This document shows, in pieces, positions 44,106 through 53,600 of a stretch of DNA of 64,000 nucleotides. Made by a program: the position numbers and the translations under genes. The stretch comes from Granulicella cerasi (GTDB taxonomy: Bacteria > Acidobacteriota > Terriglobia > Terriglobales > Acidobacteriaceae). The DNA lies in assembly GCF_025685575.1 (NCBI RefSeq), contig NZ_JAGSYD010000001.1, forward strand, positions 933,852 through 997,851. The letters run 5' to 3'. The notes beneath the pieces are model-generated. The model was not told the origin of the DNA, ran no database searches, and saw only the letters and a program-made list of their open reading frames with translations. Each line of letters opens with the position of its first letter. Position 1 is the stretch's first letter.

Positions 44106-44249
44106 CTTCAAAGCCGAAGGCGAAAGCACTCCAACGAGATGTTCTTTCAAGGTGCTTCTAAGTTGGTGTCGAAGAAGGACCATATTTTGCGTGTGTAAAT
44201 CTCGCCGCCGGTATCGACCTCTCGTCGAGGGGCCATCTGCGTTGATCCG

Positions 44250-46622
44250 CTACCTGTAGCTCTTTAGCTGCCTCGCCGGTGGGAAATCAGAAGGGGCGTC
44301 CCGCCACAGTTGCGCAGCGGCATCGAACGCCTCTTTGGCTTCCTTCGTTTGGCCATCTTGCTGCAGTGCTTCACCCAACCGCATTTGAGCGAGACCGATG
44401 TAGAGAGAGTGAGGAACAATCGCACGATGTTGCAGGATCGTGTTGAACTGCTCCTCGGCATCTTTCCACTGCTTTAGCTGCATGTAGGCCAGGCCGCGGT
44501 AGTAGATGGGGATGAACTTCGTCTGCGAGTAAAACTGCAGGGGCGTTGTCCGCTGTAGCAGATCCAGGGCTTCTCTGGGCTTCTGTTGTTTCACGGCGAC
44601 GACGGCTTGGATGGTGGGGACTTCGAGGTTGTTCAGGATGCTGTTCAGCGGGGCTAGCTGTACCGCTTGATTGGCTCGCTCGATGGCCGCCTGGCTGGAG
44701 CCAGCAATGGCTAGAGTCAGAGCCTCGCCCGCCAGAGCATCTGTGTCATGCGTCTTGTCGTAGCCCTGCGGGGAAGCGTGGTCGGCTTGATGAACCATGG
44801 CCAGCGCGGTTTGCGAGAAGCCTAGCTCGGCCTCGGCGTTGGACTGGTCGATGTCTACGATGGCCATGAGCTCGGGGAGGTGGTTTTGGTCGGCGCTCTT
44901 GCGTGCATGAGCGAACAAGTCGCGCGCGACCATCACGCGGCCATGGGCGAGAGCTGCCAGGGCTGCGGACTGTAGCAGAACACTCTCTTGCGGATTTCCT
45001 TGTGCCCAGCGAAGCTCTCGCTGCATGTCTGTTTCGTCGTTACGGCCTACTGCTCCGAGGAAACAGATGTTGTGCAGAACGACCATCGGGCTCGTGCGGG
45101 TGGAGTCTTGATGGCAGATCGCTGTCAGCGGTGCATATTGGCCGCTCGTCAGATACGCCTGCGCCAGCGTGGCGGTGGCCAGAGGTGATGCGGGATTGAT
45201 TGCGACAGCCTGCTGCGCATAGCGCAGCGCCTCCTCGGGGTGGCCGAGCATGTCGTAGAGGTTGGCGAGGTTGTTGGCGGCGCCGAAGTCGTTGGGATAC
45301 AGGTTACGCCAGAGCTGATAGGTGTCGATCGCCTGCGTATACTCGCCGGTGACATCGGTGTAGTAGTGGGCGGCGATGTAGAGCCGTTCGCGGTCGGTTG
45401 TGTGGTCGCGGAGCTGAAACGCCTTCTGGTAGTAGCCCACGCCGATGCTCTGCTCCTGCGCATTCAGGTAGATCGTTCCTAGCCGGGCGTATGCGAGGGC
45501 GAACTGCGGATCGAGATCTGCTGCGAGCTTGTAGCTGGCTACGGCTTCCAGCGCATGTCCCTGTTTCAGCTTCTCTTCGCCCTGAGTGAAGGCTTCGAGC
45601 GCGGCCAGAGAGTTTGTCGTGGCCTGCGTCAGCGGCATGTTGAAGCGTTGGCGGACGCCGCCAGGTTCGCCGAGCCGCTGACGCATCTTGTCCGTGACGA
45701 CATCGATCGCGCTCAGGATGGACGCATCGGAGTCGGCATCGGCGGATTCGGTGGCGAGTAGTTTGCCGTCGCTGCAGCGCGATGTCATGAGGGCAATCTC
45801 GTAGCCCTGACCGCGTGGCTTTAGTTCGCCGTCGATCAGTAGTTGTCCGCCGAGTTGGGAGCAGGCCTGTAGCTGGTTCTCGTGGCTGCTTTCACTTGAT
45901 TCGCCGACGAATGGCTGTCCGCGCTGTGGCTGCACCAGCTCAAAGGTGGGAGACTCCTGAAACTTCAACTGCACCGCGAATCCCAGGGTCTGAGTCAGCT
46001 CGGACTTCGTGGTTTCGTTGCGAAAGCTGCTGATGAGGATGCGGTCATGCGGTTTGTAGATCGGGGTATGCTCGCTTCGGTAGTGAAGGAATGCAAGCAC
46101 CACCGCGAGAACGCAGAGCGCACCGCCGAAGGAAAGGGCAGGGGCGTGCCAGCGCGAACGAGGTGGTGAGTTTTCCGAGACCACGGCCCCTTCCGCTGCT
46201 TCGGTCGAGCCCGGCTCCGGTTGCGGAGTGGCCGTCGCGACTGTCGGTGCTTCTTCCACCGACGGGGCTGGGAGCTTGCGCGTAACGATTGTCCCAATGA
46301 ACCGATAACCTCGGCCCGGGACGGTCTGGATGAATCGCGGCTGGCGGGCGGTGTCTTCCAGCAACTCGCGCAGCTTGGAGACGATGACGTAGAGGTTCTG
46401 GTCGACTTCGACGAAGGTGTCGTTGCCCCACAGGCGATCGCGCAGCTCCTCCTTGCTCACCATCTGGCCGGCGCGTTCCAGCAGCGCAAGCAGAAGTTGC
46501 AGGGGCAGGTATTGGATCCGAACGACCTCTCCTTCTTTATAGAGAGCGTTCGTCAAAGACGACACTTCGAACCCGCCGAATGTGTAAACAGCCTCGAATT
46601 GTTTGTCAGGCGAGACTTCCAT
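44250..46622 (-). CDS. Membrane-anchored winged-helix (CadC-type) regulator with TPR sensor region
   Basis: 790 residues. Residues about 12-110 form an OmpR/CadC winged helix (YTFGGFEVSSLTNALYKEGE, LLERAGQMVSKEELRDRLWG, DQNLYVIVSKLRELLED, FIQTVPGRGYRFIG). A Pro/Glu/Ala linker precedes one transmembrane helix at about 161-181 (FGGALCVLAVVLAFLHY). A TolB/cyclase-like beta segment follows (HDRILISSFRNETTKSELTQ), then repeated TPR helices from about 340 to the end (LAYARLGTIYLNAQEQSIGV, ANNLANLYDMLGHPEEALRY, YRGLAYMQLKQWKDAEEQF). It is divergent from the FG-GAP surface protein at 46841, its most probable target. The signal sensed is unknown. Confidence 0.87.
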   Translation of the reverse strand: MEVSPDKQFEAVYTFGGFEVSSLTNALYKEGEVVRIQYLPLQLLLALLERAGQMVSKEELRDRLWGNDTFVEVDQNLYVIVSKLRELLEDTARQPRFIQTVPGRGYRFIGTIVTRKLPAPSVEEAPTVATATPQPEPGSTEAAEGAVVSENSPPRSRWHAPALSFGGALCVLAVVLAFLHYRSEHTPIYKPHDRILISSFRNETTKSELTQTLGFAVQLKFQESPTFELVQPQRGQPFVGESSESSHENQLQACSQLGGQLLIDGELKPRGQGYEIALMTSRCSDGKLLATESADADSDASILSAIDVVTDKMRQRLGEPGGVRQRFNMPLTQATTNSLAALEAFTQGEEKLKQGHALEAVASYKLAADLDPQFALAYARLGTIYLNAQEQSIGVGYYQKAFQLRDHTTDRERLYIAAHYYTDVTGEYTQAIDTYQLWRNLYPNDFGAANNLANLYDMLGHPEEALRYAQQAVAINPASPLATATLAQAYLTSGQYAPLTAICHQDSTRTSPMVVLHNICFLGAVGRNDETDMQRELRWAQGNPQESVLLQSAALAALAHGRVMVARDLFAHARKSADQNHLPELMAIVDIDQSNAEAELGFSQTALAMVHQADHASPQGYDKTHDTDALAGEALTLAIAGSSQAAIERANQAVQLAPLNSILNNLEVPTIQAVVAVKQQKPREALDLLQRTTPLQFYSQTKFIPIYYRGLAYMQLKQWKDAEEQFNTILQHRAIVPHSLYIGLAQMRLGEALQQDGQTKEAKEAFDAAAQLWRDAPSDFPPARQLKSYR

Positions 46623-46840
46623 GAGGCTTCTTCCAAGTATATCGAGTTGACGATCGGAGGCCGCTTCGGCCCGACGCGAACCCTGAGCCTTCGAGTCAAC
46701 TATTGCAAAAGAAGCGCTTATCGACCAAGACAGGCCAACTTAGATCATTTGAGATCTGGTTAGTTGACCGTGAAGAGACGAGCCGTTGAGATGTGGCTAA
46801 CGCTTTTCAAATTTCCTGTCTTTGTAGATGAAGGAGTCCC
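46623..46840. promoter_or_regulatory. Divergent intergenic region between the TPR regulator and the FG-GAP protein
   Basis: 218 bp without a gene. It holds a short perfect hairpin GGCCG-CTT-CGGCC (46659-46671) and a palindrome AGATC-atttga-GATCT at 46742-46757. No convincing -35/-10 pair could be chosen. AAGGAG at 46831-46836 is the ribosome site of the gene at 46841. Confidence 0.4.
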
Positions 46841-49800
46841 ATGGGAATCCCGGGGTCGATGTATCTGCGGCGCGCTTTGCTCGCCCTCTTGATGGTGAGG
46901 ATGGGCCAGTCGGTGTGCGTCGCGCAGGGGCAGAGGTCTGCTCACACTCCTCCCGCGACGTCTCATGCGTCGGAGAATGTCTCCGGAGACCCCTTCGCGC
47001 GGGTCATCGGTTCGCACCTGGTGGACTGGATGAAACCGGGCGTCGCAGGGAAATCTCCTGCCGGGACTTTGGGCGTGAGGAAGGAGATTGGCCCGGCCTT
47101 GCCGTCCGGCCTGCGGGTGAATGCGCCGTCGTTTGTGGCGGCCCCGTTTGCTTCTCTGCCAGCAACCTCATCCAATGGCACCGCAGGGCTGGTCGCGGCT
47201 GATCTCAGAAAGAGCGGGAAGCTCGACGCCGTCGTCGCCCGAGGCGACGGCACGCTGGACATCTTCCTCAACCCCGGTTCGTTCGCTTCGCTGCCGACGC
47301 TGGCCAGCACGCAGGACACCAGCGCGTTGCAGTACTCGCCCGCGATTCAGGAGCTCTACGCCGCCGACCTGAACGGAGATTCGTATCCCGACCTCGTCGC
47401 TATGGACCTTCAAAACTCGGCTGTGCTCGTCTGGATCGGCAACGGCGACGGCACCTTCAAGAGCGCGGTCAGCTATCCGGTCTCGATGGCCTCGGGTGCG
47501 AACTGGCTGAACAGCAACGGCGGCATCTGCATTATCGGCGACTTCAATAAGGATGGCCTGCCGGACCTAGCGCTGATTGCCAAGAATCAGTTGCAGCCCG
47601 GTCAGACGACGACCCTGCTCAGCGAGCAGACCTTCATCAACGTCGGCGGCGGCAAGTTCACCCCTGGCAAAGAGGTTGACGTCACCTTCAACGATATTTA
47701 CCAGCTCCAGTATGGAGGCGGTGATCTCCTCACGACCGACGGCAAGACCGTCAGCGGCATCGTTTTTCCGATCGCGGACTCGGGCGCGTCGAATCCTGCC
47801 AAAGCCGGCTCCAGCCTGCTCGTGATGACCAGCAATGGCGACGGAAGTTTTACGGCGCCGATTGAGCCTACAGCCGCGCTCTTCTCGAACGCCGTTCTGG
47901 AGATTCTCCACGCGACGAACCTCACCGCCAACTTCAAGAACTTCCCGCTCAAGTACGGCAGCATCCTCGGCACGGGCATGGCGTCGACGGATATTCTTTC
48001 GGTTGTCAATGGAGCGCTCTACGACAGCCCGTATACGGCTGGCTCGGGGAGCCCGACCAGCGCCAGGCTACTCGTCGGCGCGTATCAGGGGGCAGGCTTC
48101 CAGACTTCGCCGACCGGGCCGAACACGACCTTCCCGATTTCCAACGATACGAACCTGCAGATAGCGGACTTCGACGGCGACGGTTACCTCGATGCCATAG
48201 TGACGATGCCGGGCAGCGCCTATGTGTTTCCCAACGGCGGAGCCGCCGCGTTTGCCACGCCGCCGTCGCAGATCGTCACCCCCGGTGGCACTGCTTTTGT
48301 CGCGGGAGACTTCGATGGCTCCGGCTATGCGTCGCTGCTCTGGGGCGACAACACGCTGCCGCAGTTGGCGTACTACCAAAACCTTGGTGTGAAGAATGTT
48401 GCGCAGGCAGGGGAGTTCTATGCCGCGCCTACGCTGGCGGGTACAGCGCTCAACAACGGTGCTACCTATAACGTCTTTGGTGGAAACATTCACACCTTTG
48501 AAGCGGTCGACCTCAACGGCGACGGGCTGCTGGACGTCCTCGCTTCTGACGCTTCCAGCGAATATCTGGTCGGTCCGAACCAGGTTACGCCCATCGTCGT
48601 GGGTTTCAACACAGGTGCCGCACCGAGTGTGAGCCAGAAGAGCGGCTTCAAATATGTCACCGCACTTTCGAGCGCGACGCTTTCTTCGCTCTTTGCCAAC
48701 CAATATGTAGTTCATCCCACGCTGATCAGGAGCGGCAAAAACGTACGCATCGTTTTGAGTGACGGCGCTGCCACCTCCAACGCTATTTATGTGGCAACTC
48801 TCGATCCCACCGGCACCGCCGGTTCGCCGATAAAGCTCACCTTTGCCGCTGATCAGCCAGGCTGCAATATGAACTTCGCCGACAGCGGCGACCTGAACGG
48901 CGACGGCATTCCCGATATCGTTGTCGCCTACGGCGGCGACTTCGTCTGCGTCAACAACACGCCGGGAAGTGGCGTGCTTCCTGGTGGGTTCTTCACCTTC
49001 TTCGGCAACGCTGACGGCACTTTTCAGTCCGGTCAATTCACCGCTCTGGGCACGGAGATCTACAAGATCAAGCTGATGGACCTTACTGGCACCGGCAAGC
49101 TCGACGCCGTGGCTATTGACGCGCATTCTGCTAACTCTGCCTTCGGCCATCCCGGAGTCACCACTTACAACGTCTACCTGCTTACGGGTAACGGTGTCGG
49201 CGGTTTCACCTCTGCAATCAACATTGCGCCGAACTACATCGCCACCGACGCAATCGCCGGTGACTTTAACGGCGACGGCATCCCCGACCTTACGCTGACG
49301 ACCGAAGGCTACTACGACGCTGCAGGTGGTGGAGTGATTGCTGGCACTTCGGGGGTGCTGCAGTTCGCTGGTAAAGGCAGCTATAGCTTTGCTCCGCCAT
49401 TGCTGGTCGACGAAGGCCACTTTCCTGCAACGGCCACCTATGCGGACATGAACGCGGACGGCACCAGGGACCTCGTGGTTTCGGAGTTCACCAGCGGGCC
49501 CGGCGGTGCGGTGACCGCTCCGCAATTGGAGATCTATCCCAACGTCGGCGGTGGTGTGCTGGCGCCCGGATACACCGAGGCGATGGTGCCGTTTGATTTT
49601 CAGGACACGGGCGCAGCGCAGTTCATCGCCTCGCCTCTCTTCGTGGGCAACTGGGGCAGTGGAGGCAACGCCGATCTGCTTGTCCAGGGCACCTTCACCT
49701 CGGCGGTCTTTCTCAATCGAGGCGCGCCCGCGCTATCGCTATCGGCGAGCACCGCGACTGCAAATCAAAACGCGGCAGTGAGCTTTATCGCGACGCTTTC

Positions 49801-50536
49801 GCAGGGTGGCGCGACGCTCACCTCTGCCACGGGCGTGGTCACATTCTCTGCAGGCGGCACCACGCTTGGCTCCACTACGATCACTGCCGGTGTGGCGACT
49901 CTTACGACGAACGCACTGCCAGTCGGTGCGAACGTGGTCACGGCTTCGTACACCGGAGACGCTGACGCTGTTTCTCCGACGGCGTCTACCAACGTCACGG
50001 TCAACGCCGTCACACCTGCGTTCACGATGACCGCAGAGACGGGCAGCGTCTCGCTCCCTCAGGGTGCGTCCACCTCCATCGTGCTCACGCTTGTGGCGAA
50101 CCCCACCTTCAGTGGGCCGATCACGCTGACCTGCTCCGGTGCTCCGGCAGAGTCCACGTGCATGGTGAGTCCGTCCAGCGTGAGCCTCACGCCCGGACAG
50201 AGCGCGAGCGCATCGGTCGTCATTGCGACCACTGCAAAGAACAACCACTATCACGCGAGCAATCGAACCAATTGGAAGGATCTCCCCGCTGGCGTGAGCC
50301 TTGCGGGCGTTCTTCTTCTCCTGCTGCCACGCAAGCGTAGACGTCGCTCGCTCGGTGTTCTTTGCATGGCCGTCCTGGCTGTCACATCGCTTGTGCTGAT
50401 CGCAGGCTGCGACAACGGCGGCGATGCGTATCCGGGCACACCGGTGGGCACGACGACGTTGACCATCTCGGCCACATCGGGAAGCCTCACGCAATCGCAG
50501 ACCATCGCCATGACCGTCACTTCCTCCGGCCAGTAA
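46841..50536 (+). CDS. Exported FG-GAP/VCBS propeller protein with Ig-like repeat and split C-terminal domain
   Basis: 1,231 residues. ATG at 46841 has AAGGAG four bases upstream; a second ATG at 46859 would give a tighter signal peptide (YLRRALLALLMVRMGQSVC). Residues about 110-900 carry many FG-GAP blades with calcium-binding-like D-x-N/D-x-D-G loops: AADLNGDSYPDLVAMDLQN, GDFNKDGLPDLALIAKNQ, ADFDGDGYLDAIVTMPG, AGDFNGDGIPDLTLTTEG. An Ig-like repeat follows (ALSLSASTATANQNAAVSF; ANVVTASYTGDADAVSPTA). The C-terminus has FSGPITLTCSGAPAESTC, a hydrophobic segment, RKRRRR at 1164-1169, a second hydrophobic segment, GC with C1190 and the tail TPVGTTTLTISATSGSL. Likely a large envelope or extracellular binding protein; partner or ligand unknown. 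Confidence 0.78.
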   Translation: MGIPGSMYLRRALLALLMVRMGQSVCVAQGQRSAHTPPATSHASENVSGDPFARVIGSHLVDWMKPGVAGKSPAGTLGVRKEIGPALPSGLRVNAPSFVAAPFASLPATSSNGTAGLVAADLRKSGKLDAVVARGDGTLDIFLNPGSFASLPTLASTQDTSALQYSPAIQELYAADLNGDSYPDLVAMDLQNSAVLVWIGNGDGTFKSAVSYPVSMASGANWLNSNGGICIIGDFNKDGLPDLALIAKNQLQPGQTTTLLSEQTFINVGGGKFTPGKEVDVTFNDIYQLQYGGGDLLTTDGKTVSGIVFPIADSGASNPAKAGSSLLVMTSNGDGSFTAPIEPTAALFSNAVLEILHATNLTANFKNFPLKYGSILGTGMASTDILSVVNGALYDSPYTAGSGSPTSARLLVGAYQGAGFQTSPTGPNTTFPISNDTNLQIADFDGDGYLDAIVTMPGSAYVFPNGGAAAFATPPSQIVTPGGTAFVAGDFDGSGYASLLWGDNTLPQLAYYQNLGVKNVAQAGEFYAAPTLAGTALNNGATYNVFGGNIHTFEAVDLNGDGLLDVLASDASSEYLVGPNQVTPIVVGFNTGAAPSVSQKSGFKYVTALSSATLSSLFANQYVVHPTLIRSGKNVRIVLSDGAATSNAIYVATLDPTGTAGSPIKLTFAADQPGCNMNFADSGDLNGDGIPDIVVAYGGDFVCVNNTPGSGVLPGGFFTFFGNADGTFQSGQFTALGTEIYKIKLMDLTGTGKLDAVAIDAHSANSAFGHPGVTTYNVYLLTGNGVGGFTSAINIAPNYIATDAIAGDFNGDGIPDLTLTTEGYYDAAGGGVIAGTSGVLQFAGKGSYSFAPPLLVDEGHFPATATYADMNADGTRDLVVSEFTSGPGGAVTAPQLEIYPNVGGGVLAPGYTEAMVPFDFQDTGAAQFIASPLFVGNWGSGGNADLLVQGTFTSAVFLNRGAPALSLSASTATANQNAAVSFIATLSQGGATLTSATGVVTFSAGGTTLGSTTITAGVATLTTNALPVGANVVTASYTGDADAVSPTASTNVTVNAVTPAFTMTAETGSVSLPQGASTSIVLTLVANPTFSGPITLTCSGAPAESTCMVSPSSVSLTPGQSASASVVIATTAKNNHYHASNRTNWKDLPAGVSLAGVLLLLLPRKRRRRSLGVLCMAVLAVTSLVLIAGCDNGGDAYPGTPVGTTTLTISATSGSLTQSQTIAMTVTSSGQ

Positions 50537-50633
50537 CGAATGCCGCGCCAACGCTCAGGATTCGCGCGTAACGCGCCTCAACGCTCTTTCAACACCAAGG
50601 GGATTTTCATGCGAGCTTCATCCATCCTTCGAT

Positions 50634-53600
50634 GTGCGTTCACGCTGTTGTTTGGCGGCTCTTCCGCCCTTGTCGTTGTTTGGCGGCTCTTCCGCCCTTG
50701 TCGCGAATGCTCAGGTCGCCCATACTCCCGTCGTTGCTTCGCCGCGAGTGAACGCCAGCATGATTGACGCAAGCAACCGCGCTTCGTTGAAGGGCTCTCT
50801 CCATCCGCTGGCGACGCACGCTGCTGATCGCGGCATCGCACCGGACTCTCTTGAGTTGGGTAGAACGATCCTCCTTCTACAACGAAGCGCCGCGCAGCAG
50901 AAGGCGCTCGACCAACTGGCACAGGATCAGCAGAACCCGCAGTCGCCGCGTTATCACAAGTGGATTACGCCTGAGCAGTTCGGCGTGCAGTACGGCGTTG
51001 CCACGCAGGACATCGATGCAGTCGACAAATGGCTGCAGAGCTTTGGACTTCAAGTGGAGCCCACGATGCCAGGGCATAACATTGTGGCCTTCACCGGTAC
51101 GCATGCTCAGCTCAAGGCTGCTTTCAACACAGAGCTTCACCGCTATGACGTAAACGGAACGCAGTACTACGCAAACGCCACCAGGCCGAGCATTCCTGCC
51201 GCCCTTGCGCCTGTGATCGCCGGGTTCGCATCGCTGAACAACTTCCCCAAGCCGGGGCAACATACCAAGACACAAAGCCTGCATCATGCAGGTGGCGCGT
51301 GGTCGCCGCAGGCAGGCACTCATGCTGCGTTCTCGCGCTACCAGCCTAACGACACGACGAGTCTCGGTGGTCAAAACTTTTACGCTCTCGCTCCGTACGA
51401 CCTCGCCACTATCTATAACCTTCGTCCGCTTTGGGATGCAGGTATCGATGGCACCGGCCAGTCCATTGCGATCATCGGGGACGCTGATATCGACACCGCC
51501 GACGTCGACTACTTCCGCAAAGCATTCGGCCTACCCGCTACGAAACTCAACGTTATCCACTATGGCCCTGACCCCGGCGGCGGCGATGGCTCGGGTGTCG
51601 AAGAAGCAAGTCTTGATGTTGAATGGGCAGGCGCTGTCGCAAAGAATGCGACGATCGATCTCGTGATCTCGCCGAATACGGCCACCTCCGCCGGTATCGA
51701 CTCGGCTGCGATCTACGTGATCGAGAACAACCTGACCTCCATCCTGAACGCAAGCTTCGGCGAGTGCGAAATCGGACTCGGCACCGCGGGCAATGAGTTC
51801 TATTCCGAGATTTGGGAGCAAGCCGCAGCGCAGGGCATCACTGTAACCGTTGCTGCCGGAGACTCCGGTTCGGCGACCTGCGATCAAGGCAGCTCTGCAG
51901 CGTTCAACGGACTTACCGTCAGCGGCATCGCGTCGACTCCGTATAACGTTGCAGTCGGCGGCACCGACCTTTACGGCACATATCTCGACCCCAGCAGATA
52001 CTGGACGACGAGCAACGATCCCACGACGCTTCAATCCGCGCGATCCTACGTGCCGGAGCTTCCCTGGAACAACAGTTGCGGTAGCCCGCAGGTGCTTGCC
52101 TACATGCAGTCGCTGGGAGCTACCGACACCACCACGGAAGCGCTCTGCAACGACTACAACGTGCAGGGAGTGTTGACGACGGCCGGCGGTTCCGGCGGTG
52201 TGAGCAGTTGCGCCTCTGCAGATCCCAACACCGGCCAGTGTCTTGGTGGTTATGCAAAACCCGCGTGGCAGAGCCAGCTGCAAGGGGTTCCTGCAGATGG
52301 CGCGCGTGACCTGCCCGATATTTCCCTCATGTCCGGGAGCGGTTCCTGGGGCTCGCTCTATCTCTTCTGCGCATCGCTTGGTGGAGGAAGCTGCGATGTG
52401 AACAGTAACATCTCGGGTGCTGGCGGCACCTCTTTTGCAAGCCCCATCTTCGCCGGACTGATGGCGCTCGTGCAGCAGAAAACTTCTTCGGCACAAGGCA
52501 ATCCCAACTACATCCTCTACAAGCTCGCGCAGACGCAGCTCGCTGGCGGCAATGCTTCCGCTTGCGCCACGTCAAACCTCCTCACAGGCAATAGCTGCGT
52601 CTTCTATGACATAACGGCTGGAACCAATGCGGTGCCGTGCTTCTCTGGTACGCTCGACTGCACGCTGTCCAACTCTGCAGATCTCTATGGCGTGCTGCCT
52701 GGCTATGCCGCGAACGCGGGATATGACCTTGCCACCGGCATTGGCTCTATCAACTTCACCAACATGGTGAACGCCTGGCAGAGCGCAGCTTCATCCTTCA
52801 CCGCATCTTCAACGGCCCTGACTTCGACCAACACGACGATCAACTATGGCTCGCCGCTGAGCTTGAATGTAGCGGTCGGCGCTGTGAGCCCAGCGACAGG
52901 AACGCCGACAGGCGATATCTCTGTCGTAAGCAACAGTAGCGTGCTGAATAGCAACGCCATCGCTGGCGAAACGCTGGTCAATGGTGCGTCGAGCATCACA
53001 GCAACGCTGCTGCCCGGTGGTACGTATCAACTCTCCGCACACTACACGGGCGACATGACCTTCGCGCCGAGTGAGTCGGCTCCGCTCACCGTGCACATCA
53101 TGCCGTATCCCATCACGAACCTCGCGCTCGACGCATCTACTGCGAGCATAGTGCCCAACCAAAACGTCACGCTCTCGATCACCGTTCCCGGCCTTAGTGG
53201 CGGCGTCACGCCTACGGGAACCGTAACCTTCACCAACGCGACTTCGAACGCCGTACTCGGCACGGCGACGTTGAGTTCTGTTGCAGGCGCGACGAATGCG
53301 ACAGGATACCTCACCGTTTCTTCTTCGCAACTGCAACCCGGTGCGAACTCGCTCACGGCCACCTTCTCAGGCGACCTCGACTACAGCCGTGTTACGACGG
53401 CTGCTACAACGGTTGTGCTTGGCAATCCGTTTGCGGCTTCCATCAATCCATCTGCGCTCACGCTTTCGGCGAACACTGCCGGTACTGCAACGGTAACGCT
53501 CACGCCGCTCGGCTCTCTCGCACTCAACCCTGCAAACATCAGCCTCAAATGCCCTGCAACGCTACCTGCTGGGTTGAACTGCGTCTTCAGCACGCCGGTT

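Noticed and set aside
46645..46768. AGTTGAC at 46645 and 46762 and its complement at 46695 in the divergent regulator gap
   Set aside because: A 7-base word recurring a few times on either strand of 218 bp is within chance expectation, and spacing shows no helical phase.
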